A stretch of DNA of 64,000 nt from Candidatus Zhuqueibacterota bacterium (GTDB lineage: Bacteria > BS750m-G25). Shown piece after piece: positions 8,600 through 17,404 of this stretch. A model generated the notes under the pieces. It had not been told where the DNA came from and did not search any database. It worked only from the letters and a program-made list of their open reading frames with translations. The DNA is taken from assembly GCA_016783505.1 (NCBI GenBank), contig JADHWK010000008.1, positions 1 through 64,000 on the forward strand, given 5' to 3'. The translations under genes were made by a program, and so were the position numbers. The stretch's first letter is position 1. Every line of letters starts with the position of its first letter.

Positions 8600-9148
8600 T
8601 TATCCGCTATCTTTTCTCAATCCCTTAAAGGCATTCCACATAGGAACTTTTTTCATATGTTCCCTGTATTCATCACCGAATTTCTGGATGTTGAATGCAT
8701 CCTCCTTTTTAGATGCCATCCAGAAACAGAACATATTTACTATTCCCAGTATGGTTGATGGAACCGATTGAAAGACCAACATCAATCCAATTGTCCAGAT
8801 GGCGGTTCCTAAATAGAGGGGATGTCGCACAATTCGAAACACGCTGCTGTTAATCATTATGGTGGTATGTTCCCAACCGGTCTCGGGTTTCCCCATACGC
8901 TTAAGTGTAGCAAATGCGGATAGGACAAAAAAAGCGGCGGGAAGATAGAGAATGAAGCCAATGATACGGAGTGGTAAAACATTAAACTGTGTCCATACTC
9001 CACCCAAGCCAAGGATTAGTAAGGTAAAGAAACCACCCAGTCCAAAGGCTTCGAAAATTTCATAAACAATACGTTTTCGTATCACTGGGATCAGCCATCC
9101 AAGGATGATACCACCCCAAATAACCGCTAAGATTATATACTTCCACAT
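8600..9148 (-). CDS. Integral membrane methyltransferase, ICMT/NnrU-like
   Basis: 182 residues with four or five membrane helices and the signature 'SSVFRIVRHPLYLGTAIWTIGLML' near the middle. A further conserved 'EYREHMKKVPMW' follows close to the C-terminus, where the cofactor-binding end of isoprenylcysteine carboxyl methyltransferase and phospholipid methyltransferase relatives lies. Predicted to use S-adenosylmethionine at the inner membrane; substrate unknown. ATG 9148 is preceded by GAGGGCGG. It is separated from the M29-type gene by only 73 bases in the same direction, so co-transcription is possible. Confidence 0.8.
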   Translation of the reverse strand: MWKYIILAVIWGGIILGWLIPVIRKRIVYEIFEAFGLGGFFTLLILGLGGVWTQFNVLPLRIIGFILYLPAAFFVLSAFATLKRMGKPETGWEHTTIMINSSVFRIVRHPLYLGTAIWTIGLMLVFQSVPSTILGIVNMFCFWMASKKEDAFNIQKFGDEYREHMKKVPMWNAFKGLRKDSG

Positions 9149-9702
9149 TTGGTCCGCCCTCTTTACGAATCTTTGGGGAGCAATTTTATTTAACTTCTTT
9201 CGTTTAAAAGAAGTCCTGGTTTTTCGGAAAGGTGGGATTTTTTACTTGCTGAAGCGCAGCGGAAGTCCCGAATCATCGGGGACTTTGGTCTTTTAAAAGG
9301 TGTTAGACGAAGAAGTATGTTAGCTGATATAATAAATGAACTTTTATTTTTTAATTCGATTTGCTAGCAATTCCCCTCTTCAAAACTCTTTCGCCTAACT
9401 AGCAATTAAACGTATCTTTTCTCACTTAGTCATGAAAGAGTGCATCTATCTTTCAGTCTCATCGAAGTGAATGTGATGTGCTTATTTTAATATAACCATT
9501 AATTTTTAAAAAGCAAGTAAAAATTCAAAAAACAAAAGGCCTATTCAATATAAATGAATAGGCCCTTTTTATAAAGCTAAACTACCCCTCACCAGGCTTT
9601 AAGACTTAGCCTTTTAATAAAAGCGTTTTTCCTCTGACTTTGTACTTTTAAGGATTGTCTGAAAACCCCGATCCTGAATTCTCGGGACGGGGAATTTTGG
9701 AC
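9149..9702. other. Gene-free region with inverted repeats
   Basis: No gene recognised. A hairpin-rich stretch lies at 9188-9308, containing a 'agtcccga-atca-tcggggact' palindrome (about 9264-9284) between longer imperfect arms (tttaaaaga/tcttttaaaa). It is followed by AT-rich sequence with two 'tagcaatt' words, then the terminator-like repeat at 9534-9570. Confidence 0.5.
9534..9570. terminator. Terminator-like dispersed repeat, copy 1
   Basis: aaaaggcctattca-n7-tgaataggcccttttt forms a 10-bp stem with A and T tails on both sides, downstream of the OPT transporter gene (minus). The flank 'aaaaagcaagtaaaaattcaaaaaac' before it is shared with copies at 29425, 30776 and 37602. Confidence 0.75.
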
Positions 9703-11823
9703 CTACTCTTTTTTTATGGCTCTCCCTTTGGCATAGTAGTAGCAGAAGAGGCAGAGTCCCACGAACCCGGCAAGGCTTAGGAGCTGTCCGGTCAGGCTCT
9801 CAAAATAACGGGAATAGCTGTCAATTTCCCAGATCACCTTACCCGTCTCTTCGACCACCCTGCGGACATACTGGGCCCCGATGGAAATGAAGCGGACGGG
9901 TTTGCCGATGTCGGGAAGGTTCAATAAGGCACCCATTACTCCCATTAACGCCCCTCCGGCGATGAAACCCGAAGCGATCAGGGTCCCCCGCTCCTTTGGT
10001 GAGCTTCCTCCCGGTTCCTTTTCCCGCTTCTTGGAAAGCCGGATTACCAGCCAGGAAACGATACCCCCGGCGAAGACCGGCATGTTGATCTGAATGGGGA
10101 GGTACATACCGAGGGCAAAGGCTAAGGGTGGCACCCCGGCCATTTCTAACAGAATGGCGCAGAGGGCCCCGAGGGCGAAGAGCAGGTAGGGGATTTCAGC
10201 TTCGATCATAAGCGATCTAATGATAACCGCCATAAGGTTTCCCTGGGGGGCGGGGATGGCCGGGTTGGGGACACCGCCCTCAAGAATACTGCCCCCGATG
10301 GTGAAACCGTAGGATTTCTGGATCAAAAGGATGGCCAGGGAAACGGAAATAGCCGAGACTATCACGCCTAAGAATTTCCACCGCTGCTGATTCCGGGGCG
10401 TGTTTCCCAGCCAGTAGCCGATCTTCAGGTCGGTGATGAAACCGCCGGACATGGAAAGCGAGGTACAGACGACACAGCCCATAATGAGAGCCACCGTCAT
10501 ACCAACAACCCCGTCAAGTCCCACGGCAAGCAATACGAGGGCGGAGATGATCAGGGTAATCAAGGTCATTCCCGACACCGGATTTACCCCTACGATAGCG
10601 ATGGCCCGGGCGGCCACGGGGGTGAAAAGAAAGGCCAGGACGGCCACGATAACCAGTCCTACTACAGCAACCTTCAGGGCAAAGCCCATCGTACCGGCCG
10701 GCGATGCAAAGAACCAGAAAGCGATAAGGATCAGAAGCAGGGTGCCCACGATGAAAAGAATCGTGTTTTTAATGTGCATGTCGGTGTCGGTCCTGGGCAC
10801 CGATTCCCCCTCGGCGTGGGTTCCCCGGAAGATCTCCCGCAGCCCCACCGAGAAGGAAGTGACGATGATCTTTCCCATCTTGGCGATCCCGATGAACCCG
10901 GCCATGGCGATGGCCCCAATGCCGATCTTCTGGACGTAGATGGAAAAGACCTCAAGCTCGGTCATCTGAGCGATGGGAATTTTACCCTCCCCGATGATGT
11001 CGGGAAAGTGCTGACCGAAATGATAGACCAGGGGGAGAAAAACAAGGAAGGAGAGCACCGATCCTGCTGCGATGATGGAGGCATATTTGATCCCCACGAT
11101 ATAACCCAGACCGAATAGGGCGGCGGTGGCGTCGAGCTTGAAGATCCACCGGGTCTTATCGGCCAGGGTGGCCCCCAGCTTTCCCAGAATGGCGTCGGTG
11201 CGGATCTGCTTGGGCCAGACGTGCATCGCTTCCACCAGAAAATCATAGATTCCACCCACGACCATTGAGATGGCCAGCACCTTGGCGGCTTTGCCGCCCG
11301 TCTCCCCGGTGGCCAGGATCTCGGTGGTGGCAACGGCCTCGGGAAAAGGTAGCTTTCCGTGTTCCTCGACACAGAAATACCTTCTTAAGGGAATGAGGAA
11401 CAAAATCCCCGCAAACCCGCCCAGACTACAGGCGATAAATGAGTGGAGGAGACTCACCTTCAGCCCCAGGATATAGAGCGCCGGGAGGGTGAAGATGGCC
11501 CCCGCCACCACCACCCCCGATGCGGCGCCGATGGACTGAATGATAACGTTCTCCGAAATCGTGCTCCTCCGGGTGTAGAGTCCGGCAATCCCCACCGCCA
11601 AGATGGCGATGGGGATAGCGGCCTCAAACACCTGACCTGCTACCAGCCCCAGATAGCAAGCGGCAAACGAGAAGAGCACAGCCATGAGGACCCCAATCAA
11701 TACCGATCGTCTGGTGACCTCGGGGATTCGCTCCTCCGCAGGGATGTAGGGGATGTACTTCTCCCCCTCCTTTAAGGGTGTGTAGGCGTTGGGGGGAAGA
11801 CCCTTAACTTTTCTTTCTTCCAT
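9703..11823 (-). CDS. OPT-family oligopeptide transporter
   Basis: 706 residues with about 15 predicted membrane helices. The N-terminus has 'EVTRRSVLIGVLMAVLFSFAACYLGLVAGQVFEAAIPIAILAVG', and a later block reads 'GNTPRNQQRWKFLGVIVSA' followed by 'GNLMAVIIRSLM', both typical of bacterial OPT transporters. These import short peptides or metal-ligand complexes with protons across the inner membrane; this member's substrate is unknown. ATG follows AAAGGAG with 8 nt spacing. With the M24 and M29-type peptidases nearby, a role in peptide scavenging is a reasonable inference. The terminator-like repeat at 9534 lies behind it. Confidence 0.92.
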   Translation of the reverse strand: MEERKVKGLPPNAYTPLKEGEKYIPYIPAEERIPEVTRRSVLIGVLMAVLFSFAACYLGLVAGQVFEAAIPIAILAVGIAGLYTRRSTISENVIIQSIGAASGVVVAGAIFTLPALYILGLKVSLLHSFIACSLGGFAGILFLIPLRRYFCVEEHGKLPFPEAVATTEILATGETGGKAAKVLAISMVVGGIYDFLVEAMHVWPKQIRTDAILGKLGATLADKTRWIFKLDATAALFGLGYIVGIKYASIIAAGSVLSFLVFLPLVYHFGQHFPDIIGEGKIPIAQMTELEVFSIYVQKIGIGAIAMAGFIGIAKMGKIIVTSFSVGLREIFRGTHAEGESVPRTDTDMHIKNTILFIVGTLLLILIAFWFFASPAGTMGFALKVAVVGLVIVAVLAFLFTPVAARAIAIVGVNPVSGMTLITLIISALVLLAVGLDGVVGMTVALIMGCVVCTSLSMSGGFITDLKIGYWLGNTPRNQQRWKFLGVIVSAISVSLAILLIQKSYGFTIGGSILEGGVPNPAIPAPQGNLMAVIIRSLMIEAEIPYLLFALGALCAILLEMAGVPPLAFALGMYLPIQINMPVFAGGIVSWLVIRLSKKREKEPGGSSPKERGTLIASGFIAGGALMGVMGALLNLPDIGKPVRFISIGAQYVRRVVEETGKVIWEIDSYSRYFESLTGQLLSLAGFVGLCLFCYYYAKGRAIKKE

Positions 11824-12123
11824 AGGCGGTCTCCTTTCTGATTAATTTAGGAACAGGAAAATCATTTCAGGGGAGAAGAAACTATAGGATGTCTCGGTGA
11901 GGGGGACAGCATGATGCCCGGCACTTGGATTTTATTGTTTCCAATATAATAAACAAAAGGGAATTTGTCAAACAAAAAGTTTATCGGAAATGGGTATTTA
12001 AATATTTTTTATAATAACTGTAAAATACCACTTGTATTTCTGGTTGGATTTTGTTAAATTTTACTGTTTTGAGCGAGGAGCCGTTTTGGATCATGATCGT
12101 TGGCCTTTTAAGGGTTTGGTTAA
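11824..12123. promoter_or_regulatory. Divergent intergenic region
   Basis: 300 bases between the OPT gene (minus) and the unknown gene at 12124 (plus). AT-rich in the middle (11930-12060), so it should hold promoters for both. No operator repeat or riboswitch is apparent. Confidence 0.3.
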
Positions 12124-13026
12124 ATGTCCCTTTTGAGAAAAAAATACCGCCGCATCTCCCGGCGGCTCACAAACTTTGAGCTTCAACGGTTGAAGAAACC
12201 CAACATCTCCTTATCCATGGAAGACCTTACGGAGGAGCTGGAGAAAAAGGAGGGATCAGAATTTTTTCTGGGCTTTTATTCTGATGAGGGCATTCGCACC
12301 GCCCTGGACCGGTTTGGCATCCTGGGGGAACTGGAAGAAAGGGGTTTTGCTAACCTGAAGATCGTTATCAACACCAGGGATCCTTATCGTCAAAAACTGC
12401 GGCTCTATTTTGAGCGAAAAGTCCCCTCCCATCTGCTGGCTGAGTTCTACGTACGCAAATATATCTTTAAGGCCAAACCCATCTTCCAGTCTGGTTTGGA
12501 GGGTCAGATTTTTGAGATGGTCGCCGTGGAATGGCTGCTTTTGCAAAACCCCCGGGCCTCTTTCACCCCTCAGCATCCCCAACTTCCGGGCCAGCAGTAT
12601 CCGGGGTTGGGGATGGGCGAAAAGGTGCTGGAGATCCTCCGCAATATGTGCCTTCGGCTAAGGGCTGACGGACTACTGAACATTCCCGAACACTACCACA
12701 ACGCCATCCTTTACGCCGGTGAGTTTAAATATTTCAATCCAGAGACCGAAGGCAAACTCTGGGCTATCCACCGGGACTTACGAGACTGGTCTTTGGCGGA
12801 CTTAAGCTGGGCCATTGAATGGGGCTGTCTTCAGGACAAGGGGAACGGAGCCCGAGCCCCCTGGTTTACTGAAGAGCAGATTCTGGCCACCTCCCAGCGC
12901 CTAAAAAATTACTTTGATTCCTCAGAATACAAAAAGAGGGTCAAGGAATCATTAAAATCCCATAACTATCAGATAGATGTTCCCCGATTTGAGAGAGAAA
13001 AGAGACTCCACCCTTTTAAGGAGTAA
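12124..13026 (+). CDS. Conserved-looking protein of unknown function
   Basis: 300 residues, soluble, no signal peptide. The N-terminus is strongly basic (LLRKKYRRISRRLTNFELQRLKK), and the rest is mixed alpha/beta with a run of Leu/Trp-rich segments (FEMVAVEWLLLQNP, LRADGLLNIPEHYHNAILYAGEFKYFNPETEG). I do not recognise the family. The 'GEFKYFNPETEG' and 'DLSWAIEWG' parts look like conserved cores. It ends in an AAGGAG that also serves as the ribosome site of the next gene, so it is in an operon with the radical SAM protein. A linked role is possible but unproven. Confidence 0.7.
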   Translation: MSLLRKKYRRISRRLTNFELQRLKKPNISLSMEDLTEELEKKEGSEFFLGFYSDEGIRTALDRFGILGELEERGFANLKIVINTRDPYRQKLRLYFERKVPSHLLAEFYVRKYIFKAKPIFQSGLEGQIFEMVAVEWLLLQNPRASFTPQHPQLPGQQYPGLGMGEKVLEILRNMCLRLRADGLLNIPEHYHNAILYAGEFKYFNPETEGKLWAIHRDLRDWSLADLSWAIEWGCLQDKGNGARAPWFTEEQILATSQRLKNYFDSSEYKKRVKESLKSHNYQIDVPRFEREKRLHPFKE

Positions 13027-13029
13027 GGA

Positions 13030-13785
13030 CTGAAGGTCCGGGAAATCACCGTCCGGTCCGTTTTGACTCGATCCCGCATCCCCGGGGTGACCTACTGTAT
13101 CAATCCCTACAGGGGATGCGAGCACGGCTGTCGCTACTGTTACGCCGACTTTATGTGCCGATTCAGGGAACCCCAAGAACCGTGGGGATCCTTCCTCGAT
13201 GCCAAGGTGAACGCCCCTGAACTGCTGAAAAGAGAATTAAAAACGGCGAAGCCGGGATCAATCCTGCTAAGTTCGGTGACCGACCCCTACCAGCCGGTAG
13301 AGGGGAAATATGAATTAACAAAAAGATGTCTTCAGGTTCTTAGATTTCATAAGTTTCCGGTTGAAATCTTAACCAAGTCAGTGATGGTAACCCGGGATGT
13401 TGATCTTTTGACCCAATTTGACGACCTCCGGGTGGGCATGACGGTGACCACCGATGATGAGGCCGTTCAGAAGCTTTTTGAACCCAACTCTCCCCCCACC
13501 ACGAGGAGGGTTGAAACGCTGCGAAAACTGAAGGCGATGGGGATAAAGACCTACGCCTTTGTGGGGCCGGCCCTGCCCATGGACCCGGAGAGGCTGGGTC
13601 GGATGCTGGTTGGGACGGTGGATTTCGTCTATTTTGACCGGATGAATTACCGGTGGAAGGTGGAAGGGATCTACCGTAAGTACGGTCTCCAGGATTTCCT
13701 GAATCCGAATTATTTTCACAGGGTTCAGTCCACAATAGTAACAATAATAAAAAATCAAGGGGTTGAGTATCAAGTAAGAGGGTAG
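13030..13785 (+). CDS. SPL/Rv2578c-like radical SAM protein, probable CTG start
   Basis: Radical S-adenosylmethionine enzyme of the spore-photoproduct-lyase-like group. The [4Fe-4S] motif CEHGCRYC (C-x3-C-x2-C) lies near residue 31 in 'INPYRGCEHGCRYCYADFM'. The fold continues with 'LLSSVTDPYQPVEGKYELTKRCLQVL' and 'ILTKSVMVTRDVDLL', typical of this group. Substrate unknown. Annotation from TTG 13063 would remove the conserved beginning (KVREITVRSVLTRS). CTG 13030 lies 7 nt after AAGGAG (13017-13022) and restores it, while TAA 13024-13026 in the same frame excludes anything further upstream. The upstream gene ends 3 nt before the proposed start. Confidence 0.8.
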   Translation: MKVREITVRSVLTRSRIPGVTYCINPYRGCEHGCRYCYADFMCRFREPQEPWGSFLDAKVNAPELLKRELKTAKPGSILLSSVTDPYQPVEGKYELTKRCLQVLRFHKFPVEILTKSVMVTRDVDLLTQFDDLRVGMTVTTDDEAVQKLFEPNSPPTTRRVETLRKLKAMGIKTYAFVGPALPMDPERLGRMLVGTVDFVYFDRMNYRWKVEGIYRKYGLQDFLNPNYFHRVQSTIVTIIKNQGVEYQVRG

Positions 13786-13790
13786 TCATT

Positions 13791-14018
13791 ATGCCCATTT
13801 TTGAATATAAATGCCGGCAGTGCGGCGAGAAATTTGAAGAGTTAATTTTTTCTAGTCAAGGAGAAGGCGGGGTGGGATGTCCACACTGTGGATCCGGGGA
13901 GGTGGAAAAATGTCCATCCCTATTCGGATTTTCATCGGGGTCGAAAACGGTCAGTTCCGTCCATAGTTCCTCCTGCAGTAGCTGTTCAGTCCCGAGCTGT
14001 AACACATGCCGTCCTTAG
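13791..14018 (+). CDS. FmdB-type zinc ribbon protein
   Basis: 75 residues. The N-terminal 'MPIFEYKCRQCGEKFEELI' and then 'GCPHCGSGEVEKCPSLFGF' form a CxxC...CxxC zinc ribbon of the FmdB putative regulatory family. The Ser/Cys-rich C-terminal tail (SSSCSSCSVPSCNTC) is usual for this family. Role in the cell is unclear. It starts 5 nt after the radical SAM stop, so it is the last gene of the 12124-14018 operon. Confidence 0.88.
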   Translation: MPIFEYKCRQCGEKFEELIFSSQGEGGVGCPHCGSGEVEKCPSLFGFSSGSKTVSSVHSSSCSSCSVPSCNTCRP

Positions 14019-14392
14019 CCGTGGGCCGCAAGACCACCCCAGGGGAGACCCCCTTTGGTCTCACGGCCGGATAATCGCTCGTGAGCCCTTAACTTGCCGT
14101 CTCGGAATTTCTAAGAAAGAGCTTTAAAGTAAATCAAAATATCAGTCCCGAAGGTTCGGGATAGGAAGGGGATCAGATTACCAGAATATCATATTTTATC
14201 CTGTCCCAAGATCGTTCCGAATGTTCTGATCCACCCTGGTGAAACGGGTCTACGACTGATATTCTTCCCATTGATACCCTGATATACTTACTGCCCATTA
14301 TTCCGGTTGCCTCAAAGGGGCTAAGTTCTTTTTTCCTTGCCTCTTTCTAAATTATTTCCTAAATTAAGACTGATTATGTTTAAGGAGGGGAA
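14019..14392. other. Gene-free region with strong secondary structure
   Basis: No gene seen. The first part (about 14030-14085) can fold into a GC-rich structure: gccgtg pairs with cacggc, gacca with tggtc, and cccc with gggg inside. A 'agtcccga-ag-gttcgggat' palindrome lies near 14143-14161. I cannot match it to a known RNA family. The STAS gene's ribosome site (AAGGAGGGG) lies just before 14393. Confidence 0.35.
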
Positions 14393-14734
14393 ATGAAACT
14401 GAAGACACGAAAAGAAGATGGGAATGTGGCTGTCCTGGAGATAAAGGGAAAGGTGATGGGGGGACCGGATTTTACCCTGTTCAACGATGAACTCCATCAG
14501 CTGGTAGACGAGGGCATCAAAAAATTTGTCTTTGACCTCTCCGGGGTCACCTGGATGAACTCATCGGGGCTGGGCATCCTGATCAGCGGATTAACCACCA
14601 TCAGCAACAACGGGGGGGAGCTGAGGTTGGCCAGCATCACCAAGAAGATCGAAAGCCTGTTCATGATCACCAAGCTGGTCACCATCTTCGATACCCGGGA
14701 CTCGGTGGAAGAGGCCATTAAGAGCTTTAACTGA
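14393..14734 (+). CDS. STAS-domain anti-sigma-factor antagonist (SpoIIAA/RsbV type)
   Basis: 113 residues. The central 'FVFDLSGVTWMNSSGLGILISGL' holds the phosphorylatable Ser region (NSSGLG) of anti-sigma-factor antagonists. In partner switching the dephosphorylated form binds an anti-sigma kinase and frees its target. ATG follows AAGGAGGGG. The next gene starts 1 nt after the stop and encodes both a PP2C phosphatase and a HATPase kinase-like domain, so the pair probably forms one module. Confidence 0.92.
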   Translation: MKLKTRKEDGNVAVLEIKGKVMGGPDFTLFNDELHQLVDEGIKKFVFDLSGVTWMNSSGLGILISGLTTISNNGGELRLASITKKIESLFMITKLVTIFDTRDSVEEAIKSFN

Positions 14735-14735
14735 A

Positions 14736-16562
14736 ATGGCAGAAGAGATCGAGAAACTCACTGCAGCAATTACGAATCTGGGCCTTGCCGTCCAGGATTT
14801 AACCCAGAGGGTAAAGGAAGGGCAGGGTTATTCAAAAGGGGAAGTTGAGGTCCTGACCACCCTGGCCCGGCAGTTGGGGGAACTGGTTGAAAAGAATCAG
14901 ATTTTTCAGGGGACTCTGCAGCTACAAAAGGAGAACGAGATGCTCAACCTCCTGGGTCAGAAACTGGGTTCTGCCCTCCATTTGGACGAAGTCCTTTCCC
15001 TGATCATCGAGTCCCTGAAGGAAGTGGTGCCATATGATGCTGTCGGGATCTATCTGGTGGATCCCCAGGGAGGCCGGATCGTCGCTGAGACCCTGAGAGG
15101 TTACGATCTGGAGATGGAGGAAAAATGCAGGGTCAAGGTAGGGGAAGGGGTGATGGGTTGGGTGGTGAAGACAGCTCAGGGGGCTATCGTCCCCGATGTA
15201 TCCCGGGATCCCCGTTACGTCAACGCCCGCCCCCAGACCCGTTCTGAAATGGCCTATCCCTTAAAGAGTGACGGCCGGGTAATCGGTTGTTTTAATCTGG
15301 AAAGCGACCGCCTCGACGCCTACACCCCAGAGCATCTGAAGCTTTTGGAGGTCTTTGCCAACCACACCGTGGTGGCCATTGAGAGGGCTCAACTCCATCA
15401 GGAGTTGGTTAAGAAACGGCGGCTGGAGGATGAGCTCTTGATCGCCCGCCGCATTCAGAAGAGCTTCCTGCCCCGGGAGAACCCCAGCTTCGGCAGCCTG
15501 GATATCTGCGGGCTGAACATCCCCTCTGAGGAGGTGGGGGGGGACTACTACGACTTCATTACGCTGACGGACACCGACCTGGGGGTGGCCATCGGGGATG
15601 TAGCCGGTAAGGGGATCGCCGGGGCTCTCATCATGGCCAGCTTCCAGGCCAGTCTCCGCAGTGAGAGCCACAACAACTTTGCCATCCGCACCATCCTGAA
15701 AAAAGTCAATCATTTCCTCTTCGAGACCACCTCAAGCGAGCGGTTCGTCACCGCTTTCTACGGGGTTATTGACTGCAAACAGATGGTCCTCACCTACGCC
15801 AATGCGGGTCACGATCCCCCCTTGTTGTTCCGTTCGACGGGAGAAACGCTATATCTAGAAAAAGGGGGCAGCATGCTGGGGGCCTTTGACGGGGCGGAAT
15901 TTAAGGAGGAAAGGGTGGGTCTTAAGCCCGGCGATGTGCTGATCCTGTATACCGATGGGGCCACCGAAGCCCGGGATAAAAAGGGGGAGGAGTTCGGAGT
16001 CCGCCGGCTGGAAGAAGCCGTCCGAGAGCATCGGGACCTTGAGGCCCGAAAGCTGGTGGACAGCCTGTACCGGGCTATCGCTGGGTTTACGGATATCTCC
16101 ACCCAGGAGGACGACATTACCCTGGTGGCTATTAAGGTGGCGGAGGAGAATGAAACCCTGCTGATCGAAAGTCGCCCCGAGGAAGTGGAGAAGGCCGATG
16201 AGCTGGCTGAACAGGTGGCCCGAAAGATGGGATTTTTCCAGGATGAAGTGGATAACCTGGCCATTGCTGTCACCGAGGTGGTGAACAACGCCATCATCCA
16301 CGGGAATAAGCTGGATCCTGGCAAGCACGTGTGCATCCGCTTCATCCATAAGGGGGACCGGCTGGAGGTTCGGGTAAAGGACGAGGGCGAGGGGTTTGAT
16401 CCCTCTAAGTTGGCCGACCCCACCCGGCCCGAGAACCTGATGAAAAAGGAGGGTAGGGGCATCTTCGTGATCCGGCATCTGGTGGATGATGTCTCCTTTA
16501 AAAGAATGCAGGATGGGATGGAAGTCATTCTGGTAAAATATCATAGAAAGGATAATTATTAG
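14736..16562 (+). CDS. GAF - PP2C (SpoIIE/RsbU) - HATPase (RsbW) fusion regulator
   Basis: 608 residues. An N-terminal coiled region (about 1-75) is followed by a GAF sensor domain (about 80-215, 'VVPYDAVGIYLVDPQGGRIVAETL'). Next comes a SpoIIE-type PP2C phosphatase (about 240-455) with metal-binding 'EVGGDYYDF', 'GVAIGDVAGKGIAGALIMA' and 'LILYTDGATEAR'. The C-terminal GHKL ATPase (about 470-608) has an N box 'AVTEVVNNAIIHGN' and 'VKDEGEGFDPSKL'. So one chain carries both the phosphatase that activates and the kinase that inactivates a STAS partner, which is encoded directly upstream. The GAF ligand is unknown. No sigma factor gene adjoins, so the output target is not visible. Confidence 0.93.
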   Translation: MAEEIEKLTAAITNLGLAVQDLTQRVKEGQGYSKGEVEVLTTLARQLGELVEKNQIFQGTLQLQKENEMLNLLGQKLGSALHLDEVLSLIIESLKEVVPYDAVGIYLVDPQGGRIVAETLRGYDLEMEEKCRVKVGEGVMGWVVKTAQGAIVPDVSRDPRYVNARPQTRSEMAYPLKSDGRVIGCFNLESDRLDAYTPEHLKLLEVFANHTVVAIERAQLHQELVKKRRLEDELLIARRIQKSFLPRENPSFGSLDICGLNIPSEEVGGDYYDFITLTDTDLGVAIGDVAGKGIAGALIMASFQASLRSESHNNFAIRTILKKVNHFLFETTSSERFVTAFYGVIDCKQMVLTYANAGHDPPLLFRSTGETLYLEKGGSMLGAFDGAEFKEERVGLKPGDVLILYTDGATEARDKKGEEFGVRRLEEAVREHRDLEARKLVDSLYRAIAGFTDISTQEDDITLVAIKVAEENETLLIESRPEEVEKADELAEQVARKMGFFQDEVDNLAIAVTEVVNNAIIHGNKLDPGKHVCIRFIHKGDRLEVRVKDEGEGFDPSKLADPTRPENLMKKEGRGIFVIRHLVDDVSFKRMQDGMEVILVKYHRKDNY

Positions 16563-16656
16563 TTTGGAGTGCGTCAACCCCGTTAGATAATCATCTTGCA
16601 AGGTTAGGTAAATTAGACAGTTGTCAGTATCTAAGGGGTCAACCGTGTTGAAGCAT

Positions 16657-16696
16657 AAAGCGACATCCCGAATGATCGGGACAGGTTGGTCGCTTT
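16657..16696. terminator. Nested hairpin after the regulator gene
   Basis: aaagcgac at 16657-16664 pairs with gtcgcttt at 16689-16696, with a 'tcccga-atga-tcggga' palindrome nested inside. A T-rich end makes it terminator-like. The nested palindrome belongs to the dispersed family also found in the broken tRNA-Glu copies. Confidence 0.5.
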
Positions 16697-16769
16697 ACTC
16701 CAAAGCATTAAATTGACACGATCAATTCAATCAACAGTTCGGGTTTAACTTAACAGCAGGGTTAAAATT

Positions 16770-17267
16770 ATGGGAACCAAAATTTCTATCTATCCGGGGA
16801 CGTTTGACCCCATCACCAATGGGCACATTGACATCATCGAAAGGGCCAGGGTGCTGTTTGATCGGGTTATCGTGACCATTGCGTTAAATCAGGAAAAGCA
16901 GCCCCTGTTTACCGTTGAAGAGCGCAAGGAGATGATCAGGCAGTCTACCGAGCACATCGAAGGGGTCGAGGTGGACGATTTTGGCGGCCTATTGGTTCAT
17001 TATGCCCAGGGAAAGGGGGCCATCGCCCTCATCAGGGGCCTGCGAGCCGTGTCCGACTTTGAATATGAATTTCAGATGGCCCTGATGAACAAAAAACTGG
17101 CCAAAAACCTGCTGACTGTCTTTTTGATGCCCAACGAAAAATACACCTACCTGGATTCCACTATCGTAAAGGAGGTAGCCCAATTGGGGGGAAATATCTC
17201 CTGCTTTGTGCCCCCTTTTGTGGTGAAGAAACTCAAGGAAAAATTTCAAACAGGAAAAGGGGATTGA
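16770..17267 (+). CDS. coaD: Pantetheine-phosphate adenylyltransferase
   Basis: 165 residues, the family's usual length. It transfers AMP from ATP to 4'-phosphopantetheine, the penultimate step of coenzyme A synthesis, in the cytoplasm. The nucleotidyltransferase signature 'YPGTFDPITNGHIDIIERA' contains the T/HxGH motif. 'IRGLRAVSDFEYEFQMALMNKKL' and the C-terminal 'YTYLDSTIVKEVAQLGGNISCFVP' are diagnostic. Monocistronic; an intrinsic terminator follows at 17348. Confidence 0.96.
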   Translation: MGTKISIYPGTFDPITNGHIDIIERARVLFDRVIVTIALNQEKQPLFTVEERKEMIRQSTEHIEGVEVDDFGGLLVHYAQGKGAIALIRGLRAVSDFEYEFQMALMNKKLAKNLLTVFLMPNEKYTYLDSTIVKEVAQLGGNISCFVPPFVVKKLKEKFQTGKGD

Positions 17268-17347
17268 CAAAAGCTTTTGCCGAAAGTTAAGCTTCGAAGT
17301 TTGGCTTCTGTGAAAAATCAACCACGGCTAAAATAGTACTTTTAGAG

Positions 17348-17373
17348 AAAAGCCGGAAAAAACCGGCTTTTTT
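17348..17373 (+). terminator. Intrinsic terminator after coaD
   Basis: aaaagccgg-n6-ccggctttttt: 6-bp GC-rich stem flanked by A/T tracts. Confidence 0.8.
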
Positions 17374-17404
17374 GGTATTTGCTATAAACTAAAGGCGTTT
17401 GCGG

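Noticed and set aside
9188-9308. ATTTAAC and GTTAGAC with inverted inner words, attC-like
   Set aside because: The outer arms pair poorly, the inner arms need gaps, and there is no cassette gene in the right place.
15809-16528. Long open frame on the minus strand opposite the phosphatase gene
   Set aside because: Shadow of a strongly coding, GC-rich gene; Ser/Arg-rich composition and no ribosome site.
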